A stretch of 64,000 bases of DNA from G965220075 sp965220075 (GTDB lineage: Bacteria > Chloroflexota > UBA11872): positions 2,542,001 to 2,606,000 of the forward strand of contig OZ244806.1 in the NCBI GenBank assembly GCA_965220075.1. Direction: 5' to 3'. The translations under genes were made by a program, and so were the position numbers. Numbering within the stretch: the first letter of the stretch is position 1; each line of letters starts with the position of its first letter. Below are positions 34,450 to 45,474 of this stretch, in pieces. Below the pieces are notes generated by a model, which had not been told where the DNA came from, did no database searches, and was given only the letters and a program-made list of their open reading frames with translations.

Positions 34450-34525
34450 TGGAGCCCACACCCGGAATTGAACCGGAGACCTCGTTCTTACCAAGAACGC
34501 GCTCTACCGACTGAGCTATGTGGGC
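34450..34525 (-). tRNA. tRNA-Thr (anticodon GGT)
   Basis: On the minus strand: acceptor GCCCACA/TGTGGGC, D arm with AGCTCAGTCGGTAGAGC, anticodon loop TTGGTAA giving GGT, T arm CCGGTTCAATTCCGG, and encoded CCA. All stems pair. A 3'-half duplicate lies at 13836-13880 in the same orientation, so this tRNA was probably an integration site. Confidence 0.95.
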
Positions 34526-34616
34526 GCGTGCCGAGGCGCGGGGTCGCGAGCCGATACCCGCGTCATGGGCATCGTACCCGGCCGCGCGGCACGGCGACGC
34601 GCGCGAGCGCGGCCGA

Positions 34617-35081
34617 TCAGCCTGTGACGGCCGTAAGAACCTCGCTGGCGTGATCATCAGGGCGCACGTTGGGCCAGATACTCGCGATCGCGCCGTCCTC
34701 ATCGATCAGGAACGTGGCCCGCTGGATGCCCATGCTGGTCTTCCCCGCAAGCTGCTTCTGCACCCACACGCCGTAGTCCCGCACCACCGACTTCTCGGTG
34801 TCGGCTAGGAGCGGGAAGTTCAGGTCGTACTTGGCAGTGAACTTCTGGTGCGAGGCTACGCTGTCGGCGCTGACGCCGTAAACGAGCGCCCCGGCGTCGG
34901 TGAGAGCCGCCAGGTTGTCGCGAAAGCTACAGGCCTCCTTGGTGCAGCCGGGGGTATCGTCGCGCGGATAGAAGTAGAGGACGACTTTCTTTCCGCGCAG
35001 GTCACGCAGCCTGACGGTCTGGCCGTCGGTGTCCTGCAGCTCGAACTCGGGCGCCGGGTCGCCGGCATTCAGGGTGTTCAC
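34617..35081 (-). CDS. bcp: Thioredoxin-dependent peroxiredoxin, BCP type
   Basis: The 154-residue protein has the thioredoxin-like peroxiredoxin fold. FYPRDDTPGCTKEACSF carries the peroxidatic Cys and a second Cys five residues later, the BCP/PrxQ arrangement. VYGVSADSVASHQKF and NFPLLADTEKSVVRDYGVW are conserved. It reduces peroxides with thioredoxin in the cytoplasm. GTG 35081 (VNTLNAGDPAPEFEL), with GGAGAGA upstream, is the start; the longer in-frame extension has no resemblance. Confidence 0.92.
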   Translation of the reverse strand: MNTLNAGDPAPEFELQDTDGQTVRLRDLRGKKVVLYFYPRDDTPGCTKEACSFRDNLAALTDAGALVYGVSADSVASHQKFTAKYDLNFPLLADTEKSVVRDYGVWVQKQLAGKTSMGIQRATFLIDEDGAIASIWPNVRPDDHASEVLTAVTG

Positions 35082-35175
35082 GGTCGGTCTCTCCAAAAAG
35101 GCGGGCGGCCCTATTGTGCCCCATGCGACGACCCGGGTGGCCAGGCGCGAGGCCGATGGTGCGCACGCCCCGCTC

Positions 35176-35595
35176 TCAGGCGCCGCCTTGCGCCTGGTTG
35201 ACTTGCGCAAGCTCCTTGTCGATGAGTGCGGCGATATCGTCGGGCGGGCTGTAGATGGCAAAGCAGACGAGGCGCTCCGTGCCCGTGTTGCGGAACTGAT
35301 GGGGCAGGTTGGCCGGACCGTAGAACATGTCGCCCGCTTTGATGGGCAGGACCTGATCGCCCACCGCGACCTCGCCCACGCCCTCCACTACGTAGGTCAC
35401 TTCCTGGGATTGCGCGTGCACGTGGTGTGAGCCCGACTGACCGGGATCGAATATGCCGACGTGGGCGGTCATCTGCCCCGTCTGCAGCAGCGTCTTGATG
35501 GTGCGTTGGAAGCCGGGCGTCTCGATCCGCTCCCCGGCTACGTCGTCAACGGCCAAGACGCGCGGCTCGGACGCATTGGAGTGCTGGACTGCCAT
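35176..35595 (-). CDS. Cupin-domain protein
   Basis: The 139-residue protein is a single cupin barrel. SHHVHAQSQEVTYVVEGVGE supplies the His-His-Glu metal ligands of motif 1. GDMFYGPANLPHQFRNTG provides motif 2 with the last His. Small cupins act as isomerases, dioxygenases or sugar-binding proteins, and this one cannot be assigned. ATG 35595 is preceded by AGAGGAG. It is in the same direction as the peroxiredoxin gene, 94 bp upstream. Confidence 0.85.
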   Translation of the reverse strand: MAVQHSNASEPRVLAVDDVAGERIETPGFQRTIKTLLQTGQMTAHVGIFDPGQSGSHHVHAQSQEVTYVVEGVGEVAVGDQVLPIKAGDMFYGPANLPHQFRNTGTERLVCFAIYSPPDDIAALIDKELAQVNQAQGGA

Positions 35596-35754
35596 GGAGT
35601 CGCTCCTCTGTTGTTCATCGGTAGGCTCAGTCAGGGCGCAAACCGCCGGGACAAACACCCATCGTGATGACAAGCGGACACGGATGCAAGGCGGCCGGTG
35701 AGAGGTGCGGCGGCTGCGCCGCCGCGGCCCACTCCGCGTGTGGCCAGCCACACG

Positions 35755-35830
35755 TGGAGCCCAAGGTGGGGCTCGAACCCACAACCTGCGGTTTACAAAA
35801 CCGCCGCTCTGCCGATTGAGCTACCTGGGC
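35755..35830 (-). tRNA. tRNA-Thr (anticodon TGT)
   Basis: On the minus strand: acceptor GCCCAGG/CTTGGGC, D arm GCTCAATCGGCAGAGC, anticodon loop TTTGTAA giving TGT, T arm GTGGGTTCGAGCCCCAC, and encoded CCA. An integrase gene begins about 70 bp from its 5' side. Confidence 0.95.
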
Positions 35831-35903
35831 CTGAATCTGTTACGCAGTCAGCATATGATCGACTTGCCCTCATCTGCGCAAGTTTTGCGCAAGTCCTTCC
35901 TGC

Positions 35904-37025
35904 TCATCGAGTCAACACCGCTTCGAGGGCGCGCGCAGCTTCGTGCTTCGCATCCATCGCTATGTGTCCGTAAGTGTCCTTCGTGACCTGGATGCTCGCG
36001 TGCCCAAGCAACTCGCTGACGATGGCCAGTGGCACGCCAGCGCTGAGCATTAGGCTGGCACAGCAGTGACGAAGGTCGTGCCAGCGCATGCGTGCCACGC
36101 CAGCTTGCTCAAGCGCCCTGTGAAAGCGTCGGAGGACGTTACGTGGATCCTGCTCGGTACCGGTGGCTGACGGAAACACTAGGTCGCGGTCGTCCCATTC
36201 GGGTCCAGCAAGAAGTCGTTGCCCAATCTGGCGGCCACGGTGTCCGCGCAGCGCACGAACGAGATCGGGTGCCAGCGGCACAACTCGATCACTCGTGCGT
36301 GTCTTGGTCGGCACCACCAGAATCCCTACATTCGGCATTCGTGTCACCGATCGCGTTATGCGAGCGGTTTGACCATCCAGATCGACATCGGACCAGCGTA
36401 AGCCCAGCAGCTCACCCTGACGAACACCTGTGAAAGCGGCGAACCTAACCTCGTACTCAACCGGCGTCCCTTCCACCGCTCGCAGGACAGCAAGCACACG
36501 CTCAATGCTCGGTACCTCAACCACGCGCCGTGGCACGGTTGGAGGGATAACAGCGCGTGCCACGTTGCCTGCGACCATCTTCAGACGAACCGCATCTTCG
36601 AGTGCCTTGTGCAGCACTCGATGGACGTGAACGATCGTACGCGGATGTAGACCGCCACTCTTGCCGTCACGCCTACCCGACACCGCTGCCCGCGCGTACA
36701 AGTCTTGAATTTCCATCGGATGTAGGCGGCCCATCTTCCGGTCGCCAATGTGTGGAATTATGTGAAGTTCCGCCAGTTGTCCGTACCGCCTCACCGTTCT
36801 TGCCGACGCATGCGTTCCATGTTGCGCCAACCAGTGGTGCAGATACTCGGCAACCGTGAGGTTCTGAGCGTCGAAGAGGATTCCTCCCTCAAGTTCGCGT
36901 CGACGCTTGTCAGCGCGCGCCAGCGCCTCGCGTTTCGTCGCTGCCGATCTGGCCACTGTACGCTTCAGAACTTGACTGTAGACACGGCATTGCCAACGTC
37001 TGCCGCGCTTCTCAAAACTAGCCAT
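35904..37025 (-). CDS. Phage-type tyrosine recombinase (integrase)
   Basis: The 373-residue protein has an N-terminal AP2-like arm-binding part (SFEKRGRRWQCRVYSQVLKR), a SAM-like core-binding domain (LTVAEYLHHWLAQH) and a catalytic domain. Catalytic residues are Arg in FTGVRQGELLGLRW, His-x-x-Arg in WHDLRHCCASLML, His in LLGHASIQVTKDTY and the Tyr of that segment. All appear intact. AGGAGG precedes ATG 37025. An excisionase-like gene lies 10 bp upstream and tRNA-Thr(TGT) just beyond the 3' end, the usual layout of an integrative element end. Confidence 0.92.
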   Translation of the reverse strand: MASFEKRGRRWQCRVYSQVLKRTVARSAATKREALARADKRRRELEGGILFDAQNLTVAEYLHHWLAQHGTHASARTVRRYGQLAELHIIPHIGDRKMGRLHPMEIQDLYARAAVSGRRDGKSGGLHPRTIVHVHRVLHKALEDAVRLKMVAGNVARAVIPPTVPRRVVEVPSIERVLAVLRAVEGTPVEYEVRFAAFTGVRQGELLGLRWSDVDLDGQTARITRSVTRMPNVGILVVPTKTRTSDRVVPLAPDLVRALRGHRGRQIGQRLLAGPEWDDRDLVFPSATGTEQDPRNVLRRFHRALEQAGVARMRWHDLRHCCASLMLSAGVPLAIVSELLGHASIQVTKDTYGHIAMDAKHEAARALEAVLTR

Positions 37026-37035
37026 TGATTTCCTC

Positions 37036-37224
37036 CTACATACCAGCGCGCTCCCGGATAAATCGGAGCAGCGCCTCACGTGGAATGCGGTAGTCGCGCC
37101 CCCCTAACTTGAAGCTGGGGAGTTCGCCGCTGCGAATCATTTCGTAAATCGTCTTGCGCCGACACCGAAGAAGTTCGGCGCACTCGGTCGGTGTGAACAC
37201 GACCTGATTGATGTCGACGGTCAC
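37036..37224 (-). CDS. Excisionase-type helix-turn-helix protein
   Basis: The 62-residue protein reads VVFTPTECAELLRCRRKTIY then EMIRSGELPSFKLGGRDYRI, a MerR-like winged helix as in Xis/DNA-binding excisionases (helix_turn_helix_17 type). It starts at GTG 37224 and ends 10 bp before the integrase, so the two form an operon. It likely directs excision or controls integrase expression. Confidence 0.85.
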   Translation of the reverse strand: MTVDINQVVFTPTECAELLRCRRKTIYEMIRSGELPSFKLGGRDYRIPREALLRFIRERAGM

Positions 37225-37667
37225 GCCGCCAACCTGTCAGACTCCGACACATGGGGCCGCCCTGATCCGCCGTTTCGTGGAAGGCCGGGGTTGCTACCGT
37301 TCACCATTCGCACCCACACTATCGTTCGCCCAGTCCTGGCCGGATTTCTGCGAAGTCACAGCGCCCTGCCTACCGTTAACTCGACGGCGGCCCCCAATGA
37401 CGCGCGAGCGACGCCGGCCGAGCACAGGTGCAGAAGCAGACGCGACCGCCTGATTGGGCGTTGCGGATTTGACAGCCGGTCCATCCGCAAACGTGCCGGT
37501 AGACGCACGGGCTGATGAGATGCTGCAATCAACGCCTCGCATGGGCGAGTCTAGGCTGGCGACGACCGATCTGGGAATACAGGTTTCTGGAATCCCAATC
37601 GGATCCCTTGCACGCCGAGGGTCCCACCGGCGGGCAGCCGCAACTCACGAACGCCACACGGCCCGGA
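37225..37667. other. No gene recognised beside the excisionase
   Basis: No frame with family resemblance. The integrase operon promoter should lie near 37225-37300. The expected cargo of the element is not present: the next features are a decayed VWA gene and an IS. Confidence 0.4.
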
Positions 37668-38340
37668 TCATCGCCGCCGCAGGGTGTTGAGCACGGGAGC
37701 CAGCATGGGAACCAGCGATGCCGGCGTCGGGCATTCGATGAATCGGTTGCCGAAATGGTTGCGCATGTCCGTCCGGTTCTCCCCCTCGAGCCCCAGCCCC
37801 AGCCCCAGCACTTCGGTCCGGGCCTCGGCCGCATGACGGTTCAGCCGCACGACCGTGTATGGATCCTCGTGCCGCCCATCGTGGATGACCACCAGCACCT
37901 TCACAGGCTCCGGCCGGGCCCTCATCTGCTTCAGCATCCGCGTATAGGACGGCCCCACGCGGCTCCCGGTTTCGGCCTGCAGCCCCGCCGGTCGCTCCAA
38001 GGCCGGCTCCGACGCGTCGTCCATGCCGAGCAGCGGGTCCGCGCCCTCGAACGCGACCACCGCGTGCCAGATACCCAGCTGCGCACAGGCCAAGTGCAGC
38101 GTGGCCGCCGCCACGCGGGCGGCCACCATACGCACGATCTCTATCGAGCCCGAGCAGTCCAGCAGGACACCGATCGCCCCCCTTCAGCATCCGGCTCAAG
38201 CTCGTGCTGGACCACGAAGGGGGTGGCGTCCTGACTGCGGATCACGGCGCGCCTACTCAGACGGCCATGGCGGTTGCTTCACTCGAGCGTGTGCATCAAC
38301 GGTGGCAGGTCGAGCGGCTCGGCGTTACGCATAAGGGGGC
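37668..38340 (-). pseudogene. VWA-domain protein (CobT/NorD-like) C-terminal remnant, frame-shifted
   Basis: One frame reads IGVLLDCSGSIEIVRMVAAR, a VWA strand with the MIDAS motif D-x-S-x-S, and continues through VKVLVVIHDGRHEDPYTVVR to a stop at 37668. The preceding residues (HELEPDAEGG) lie in another frame, so at least one frameshift separates them. An isolated piece, MRNAEPLDLPPLMHTLE, lies further upstream. The IS5 at 38366 caps the remnant. Confidence 0.6.
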
Positions 38341-38365
38341 TAGGCGGCGCCAGGTGTCCCACGCT

Positions 38366-39556
38366 GGAGACCTTTGAATAATTGGGGATGGAGCGCGTGG
38401 GGAGGGGCATCGGCAACGCCTGGAGGCCGGCGCGGCGTCCGGTCGGGCGGGCCGGCACGAGATCCCGTGCCGCGGGACCCCGCGCGCGGCGCACTGGTCC
38501 CGCGGTCAGCCCGTGGCCCAGGCCAGGGTGTCCGCTTTGCGCAGGTTGTAGGCCATGAGCTTGAACCACAGCTCCACGGTGTTGCGCCCCAGCCCGCGGT
38601 AGCGCACCCGCTGGTAGCCATAGCTGCGCTTGAGGGTGCCGAAGACCTTCTCCACCAGCGCCCGGCGGGGCGCGATGAGGGCGTTACGCCGCTGCTGCCA
38701 GACGGGGAGCGCCCGTTGGTGTTTGTGGGAGCGGTGCATGATCCGGTCGTTGATCCCCTGGGCCTGCAGCCACCGGCGCCGGCGCGTGGACTCGTAGGCC
38801 CGATCGCCGTACACCGCCCGCTCGTCCCCGCTCACCAAGGCGTCGGCCACCTCGCTCTCGGAGACGTTGGCGGGGGTCAACGCCGCCCGCCGCACCACGC
38901 CCGTGTCCGCATCCACCCCAGATGCACCTTGTAGCCAAAGTGGGAGCGGCCGCCCCGCCCCCGTTGGGTCCACGCCGCCTCTGGATCGGTGGCACTCGGC
39001 GCCCCGCGCCCCGCCGCCAGCGGCGGGCGCCGCACCTGCGCCGCCACCAGGGTGGCGTCCAGCAGCGTGCCCTGCTTCAGCACCAGGCCCTGCGTGTCCA
39101 GTTGCGCCGCCAGCTCCGTAAACAACGGCGCGCTGAGCCCGTCGACCTCCAACGCCTGGCGAAAGCGGCTGATGGTGGAGTGGTCCGGCGTGGCGTCCTG
39201 CAGGCCCAGCCCCACAAAGCGCCGGAAGGAGAGCCGGTCGCCCAGCGCCTCTTCCAGCTGGGGGTCCGAGAGGCTGTACCACTGCTGGAGCAGCAGCACC
39301 TTGACCATCAGCAGCGGCGGATAGCTGGGCCGCCCGCGCGGGGCGGCGTGCACGCCCGCCACGACCTGCCCGAGCCGCTCCCAGTCCACCGCGTCGTCGA
39401 TCCGCTCCAGCCGCTGGTTCTGGCCCAGCGTCTCCGACACCACCGCTTCCGCCAGCGACGGCCGGCCCATGTCCCGGTGCATACGACTTCTCCCCCATCA
39501 TCCGCCTGGCGACGCCCAATACTCCGCTCCGCCCCCGGATTTACGCAAAGGTCTCC
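38366..39556 (-). mobile_element. IS5-family insertion sequence with GAGACCTTTG ends
   Basis: Terminal inverted repeats: left GGAGACCTTTGAATAA, right (read inward) GGAGACCTTTGCGTAA. The 1191-bp element carries one transposase with a frameshift. No target duplication is evident and both neighbours are truncated genes, so flanking deletion is likely. Its ends match the non-autonomous elements at 10.9 and 25.2 kb. Confidence 0.8.
38506..39482 (-). pseudogene. IS5-family transposase, frame-shifted
   Basis: The first part (MHRDMGRPSLAEAVVSETLG, TPDHSTISRFRQAL, DATLVAAQVRRPP) runs in one frame to SHFGYKVHLG near 38915. The rest (VDADTGVVRRAALTPANVSE, VYGDRAYESTRRRRW, VEKVFGTLKRSYGYQRVRYR) is in the -1 frame. 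The junction is a GGGG run (CTGGGGTGG), so either one base was lost or -1 slippage restores the protein. The DDE residues are all present across the two frames. Confidence 0.8.
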
Positions 39557-40077
39557 AAGAGCGGGACCTGGCAGATCGAATTGCAGACCTTGATGCTGAG
39601 CTCGAGCGTCTGAATGCTGAATGAGATCAGCATGAGACGGAACTGGCCGCAGAAGGAGAGAGAGCCGATAAGGGGATCCGACGAGCTATCTGGGCCGATG
39701 GCGATGAGTTGATCGCTGCGGTCGGGAAGGTGCTTGCTGACCTCGGATTCGCGGTGCGCGACATGGACGCAGAGTTAACGGAAGGCGAGCCGAAGCGTGA
39801 AGACCTGCGGCTGGCGCTTAAGGACGAGCCTGGGTGGCAAGCGATGGTTGAAGTAAAGGGCTACAGCAGCGGCACAAAGACAAACGACAATCGCCAAATC
39901 CGTGAGCACCGCGAACGCTACATCCTAGAGGAGGGCCGACTGCCTGACCTGACGGTGTGGCTCGCCAACCCATATCGGCGGATGGACCCTTCCACAAGGC
40001 CTGCTCCCGACCAAAATGTGAAAGACGCCGCCGTGGCTGTCGACGCTGTCCATGTGCTTGCGACAGATCTCTACTAG
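39557..40077 (+). pseudogene. Restriction-nuclease-like C-terminal fragment cut by IS5
   Basis: Directly beyond the IS end the frame reads as a coiled coil (QERDLADRIADLDAELERLN), an in-frame TGA, then DQHETELAAEGERADKG, IWADGDELIAAVGKVLADLG and WQAMVEVKGYSSGTKTNDNR. Asp of VRDMD and the E-V-K triplet fit a PD-(D/E)XK core. The 5' part is missing and the coiled coil is interrupted, so the protein is probably not made, although a TTG at 39709 could start a short domain. Confidence 0.5.
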
Positions 40078-40508
40078 CAGTGGGCGCTGGTCGCAGCGGG
40101 AAGCCTTGACGCAGGAGCTGTTGGCCGGAGCTTGGTGAATGCCGATCCCGGCCTGTGGACTCCGCCGGTCTCAGGTTCCGGCACCTAGCTCGATTCGTTG
40201 CAACTGACTCACGGGGAATTAGTGGCCTGGAGCGCTCGGAGCTACGAGCTTCTCGCTGGGCATTCCAAATGCAGAGGGGTGGCGGCACGTAGCGAGTGCT
40301 GCTGCCTTGGACATTCGCAACTCAACCGCGCCGAATAAGGGAGATTGGTGGCTCAGTTTCCTCGAATCGACACCGTGACCTTCTAGGAGTTATCCGATCT
40401 ACGGAGGTCAACTCCGAGAGCGAGACACATGACCTGTTTCAGCCATTGCCATCGTGGCACCGTTGATCAGAGTCCATTCCGTGATCGAAATAGACTCCTG
40501 GTGTCGAA
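40078..40508. other. No gene recognised
   Basis: Neither strand shows a convincing frame between the nuclease remnant and the next gene. No repeats or RNA-like folds were noticed. Confidence 0.4.
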
Positions 40509-41519
40509 TTACCGCGGAGCTCTAACTCGGTGCGATATGGACTGACCCACGCCTCTAAGGGACAGCGCAAGACCACCGTCGAAACGCAGCCAGGCCTGGT
40601 CAGGCGAAAATACATCGTCTGGTATATAGCAAAACACCGGAATTCCCACTTCTTCTTTTTTCTGCCAGATGGACGTGTCTTTAGTCAGTTCCCGGTATAG
40701 ATGCAGAGCGGTCTGGATGACTATTGCATGGCTGTACCGCACGCCACACATCGTTAGGTGGCTCAGAATGTGAATCTCGCGATCCTTCACGACTCTGAGT
40801 CTGGCTCTGTCCTTGTCTCCCTCCGGGAGCATCAGCCGCTGCACAGGTGGGGAGTGAGCCGCTTCGGTGTTGACCGTTACCCTTATGACATCCTTCAGAG
40901 TGACCCCCCGGTTGTCGAAAAGCACCAGCTGCTGTCCGAGCCAGCGGTCACAGTCGAACCCCTGATCGGACTCGGACTCGAACAACCCCTCCGGCTTTAA
41001 CGTCCACGGCGTTTCCGGCGTTGCTTTGTTGAGCCAATCCGTCATCCCGGATAACGGCCACTCGATGACGAAACTAAGCGGCTGTGGGCCCATGGGAAGA
41101 ACATGCGTAGCCTCCGGCTCCCTGGTCTGCTCATCCAGTTTCGACAACTCCATGTAGCCGCCTCTTACGTCCACTGGAGCAAGGGTCAGGGTCCTCCGGT
41201 TGCTTGGGACCTTCCGGATCCTGCTGAAGCCCAGTTTCGCCATCTGACAAGAGTCGCCGTCCAGCAAGCGCGGGCTCCGGTCGTCGCCGAGCACCAACTT
41301 CCTCAGAAAAATGGAGCAATGCCTTGCCAGAGATGCGACTGTATCGCTGAGCTGATCGGGTGGCTGGCTTCCGCATCCGTCGATTACCAGTTGGAGGTCA
41401 ACCATTGCTTCTCGAATTCTCTCTGCCTTGTCTCGGTTTCCTACGGTCACCGGGCTCCCTGTTGTTTTGACAAACTGTACTGGTTGCTGTGAATCTGCCT
41501 TTTCTCCAACGTCGGCCAT
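40509..41519 (-). CDS. Uncharacterised 336-residue protein
   Basis: Not recognised. It starts MADVGEKADSQQPVQFVKTT at ATG 41519, with a helical segment (RIREAMVDLQLVIDGC) near 35-50. Beta-rich sections follow (RRTLTLAPVDVRGGYMELSK; LSFVIEWPLSGMTDWL), with an end of VGIPVFCYIPDDVFSPDQAW. There is no signal or membrane segment. Codon use is somewhat less GC-biased than housekeeping neighbours. It lies between a decayed region and tRNA-Ala with no operon partner. Confidence 0.6.
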   Translation of the reverse strand: MADVGEKADSQQPVQFVKTTGSPVTVGNRDKAERIREAMVDLQLVIDGCGSQPPDQLSDTVASLARHCSIFLRKLVLGDDRSPRLLDGDSCQMAKLGFSRIRKVPSNRRTLTLAPVDVRGGYMELSKLDEQTREPEATHVLPMGPQPLSFVIEWPLSGMTDWLNKATPETPWTLKPEGLFESESDQGFDCDRWLGQQLVLFDNRGVTLKDVIRVTVNTEAAHSPPVQRLMLPEGDKDRARLRVVKDREIHILSHLTMCGVRYSHAIVIQTALHLYRELTKDTSIWQKKEEVGIPVFCYIPDDVFSPDQAWLRFDGGLALSLRGVGQSISHRVRAPR

Positions 41520-41707
41520 GGCTAGCTCCTCCATCCGCCAATCCGAGAGTGAACAGATATCGTTCTCATTGGTGAGGCCTCCTCCGTGTGGCCATCATTG
41601 TCGCCGCTGCGCTGCATTCTCCATACGGGGCTTAGGACATGGATTCGCTCAGGAGAAAAGTGAGCGCGCCGACAGGAAGTCATCAGAAAAGTAAACGCTG
41701 TCGGGAC

Positions 41708-41782
41708 TGGTGGACCGAATTGGACTCGAACCCACGACCTCCGCAATGCGAGTGCGGCGCTCTTGCGCCTGAGCGTCGGCCC
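41708..41782 (-). tRNA. tRNA-Ala (anticodon CGC), one T-stem mismatch
   Basis: On the minus strand: acceptor GGGCCGA/TCGGTCC includes the G3-U70 pair that identifies alanine tRNAs. The discriminator is A with encoded CCA. The anticodon loop CTCGCAT gives CGC. The T stem GTGGG/CCAAT has one mispair, so activity is less certain than for the two tRNA-Thr genes. Confidence 0.75.
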
Positions 41783-41879
41783 GTCGGCGGTAGTTTAGGC
41801 CGCGTCCGGCACGTGCACCTGCGTCCGCCAGCGATCGCGCTCGGAGACAACGTGACTCTCGGTGAGCGAGAGGCATTAT

Positions 41880-42485
41880 CTACCGACGGCTCACTCTTCG
41901 GTACGCCACCATCCCGCCGACTACAAGAATTGTCGCAGTAACGACCGGGATGACTATCCAGGCCGCCCCGACAGCCGAATCCTGTGGGTCTTCTGGCCCG
42001 GGGCCGCCGGCCCCGGCCTGGGGAGCACGACCTTGGCCGAGCGCGTCCAGGTCGGCTTGTGCTTGCCTGAGGAGGGCGGTTCGACTGCAAATGCCAGCGA
42101 TGTAGCCCTCGTCGCCATAGGCGCTATCGGAGGCATAGACGATGTACTCTTCCCCTTCCACAAAGGTGAAGCCGCAGCTTCCGCCAGTTGGTGGCGTGGT
42201 GATAAACATGTCCTCATGGACGGTGCCCTTCCAGACGGTATTCACCTCGAAGCCAACCGTGGTGCGGTCGTCAGGCGTAACGGAGGCTGCATTGAGGTCG
42301 TAGGAATGTCGAATCGAGACGACTCTGCCGGTGAAGACGGCGGAGAACTTCTCCAGCTCTTCGGTGGGAGTCCCGGGTACTGCACACTTACACGCGTGAA
42401 CCTGCCCCGGGCTTGCTAGGAACCAGGCGAAGCTCATAGTGAGGGCGAGGCTCACCATGACTGCGGATGCGACCGAGAACCCCAT
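41880..42485 (-). CDS. TIMP/netrin-like (NTR) domain membrane-anchored protein
   Basis: The 201-residue protein has a signal peptide ending in VHACKC, so mature Cys-x-Cys sits at the N terminus exactly as in tissue inhibitors of metalloproteinases. An OB-fold-like domain follows (FSAVFTGRVVSIRHS; TTVGFEVNTVWKGTV; GGSCGFTFVEGEEYIVYAS) with further Cys residues. A C-terminal membrane span (WIVIPVVTATILVVGGMVAY) with RRVSRR anchors it. Bacterial NTR proteins are surface-exposed with unknown targets. ATG 42485 opens the signal peptide. Confidence 0.8.
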   Translation of the reverse strand: MGFSVASAVMVSLALTMSFAWFLASPGQVHACKCAVPGTPTEELEKFSAVFTGRVVSIRHSYDLNAASVTPDDRTTVGFEVNTVWKGTVHEDMFITTPPTGGSCGFTFVEGEEYIVYASDSAYGDEGYIAGICSRTALLRQAQADLDALGQGRAPQAGAGGPGPEDPQDSAVGAAWIVIPVVTATILVVGGMVAYRRVSRR

Positions 42486-43057
42486 TCGCTCAAGCTTTGC
42501 GATCACTGTGCGCAAGTCTCTCTCCCTCGCCGCCCTTCTGTCGGAGCCATCGGCCCTCTGGAGGTAGTTTAGACGGAGCCGGCCACTAGCAGACGGCGCT
42601 GCCGGCGCAACCCTTGATCTCCTGGCGCCTGGTGCTACAGCTGGTGTGACCAGCCGTGGTTCGGCGCGTCGAGGCGTTCCCTGGCTTGGTGCTGCCCGTT
42701 CCATCTGCACTCCCTGCTCAGCGGTTTGGGCGCTCCAGTTGCCGGACGGCGGGATAGTCCGGATGCGGCATGACCTCGCGTGACTCCTAGTAGTGCGCCA
42801 CCGCAGCGTTGCCTTGTCCCTGCCGCCGGCGCACCGCTCTCCTGCTGTGGAACAGCGCTGCCATCGCCTTTTCGGCATGCTCGGCGTTGCCAAACGTGGC
42901 CGGCACCGACGCCATGCCCAGACCATAAGCAGCGTGAGCCACTACCACGATTCCGACCGGCTTCCGAAGGCTGGCGATTGAGGCTCAAGCACTCCGCGTA
43001 TACTACCGTTCCGGGAGGCTGCGCTATTCCCAGAAGACTTCAGAGGAAGAGCCGAAG
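42486..43057. other. No clear gene; possible degraded frame
   Basis: On the minus strand fragments such as FGNAEHAEKAMAALFHSRRA appear, interrupted by stops, without a recognised family. The plus strand immediately before 43058 holds the katG leader: GAGGAAGAG starts 13 bp before the ATG. Confidence 0.35.
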
Positions 43058-45190
<2,133 letters not shown>

Positions 45191-45206
45191 TCGCGGCGGG
45201 TGGTGG

Positions 45207-45362
45207 TTACCTACGGTGTCGGTCCCAACCGGCACCGAGTGCCACGCCCACGGCTACTCCTATTGCCACGCCGACGCCGACGTTGCCGAGTAAAGCGCCT
45301 ATGCCTACGCCTGCTCCAGCTCCGAGAGCGATGCCTAAACCGATCGTCTTGTTTGCGCGCAT
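45207..45362 (-). CDS. Small glycine-zipper membrane peptide
   Basis: A 51-residue frame, MRANKTIGLGIALGAGAGVG followed by GVGVAIGVAVGVALGAGW, ends in DRHRR. The regular small-x3-small pattern forms one or two glycine-zipper helices that would insert in a membrane. It sits convergent to katG, 17 bp past its stop. Low-complexity composition limits certainty. Confidence 0.5.
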   Translation of the reverse strand: MRANKTIGLGIALGAGAGVGIGALLGNVGVGVAIGVAVGVALGAGWDRHRR

Positions 45363-45474
45363 GCTGTGTCGCCCCTGTCGGGTGCTGTGTTGCCCCCGTC
45401 GGGAATTGTGACACCATGCTCTTGTTGAGATAGACGCTCTGGACACTGCTGAGGTCACCTCTTCGCGCCCAAGC

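Noticed and set aside
38366..38505. Target-site duplication for the IS5 at 38.4 kb
   Set aside because: The four bases on either side (CGCT and AAGA) do not match.
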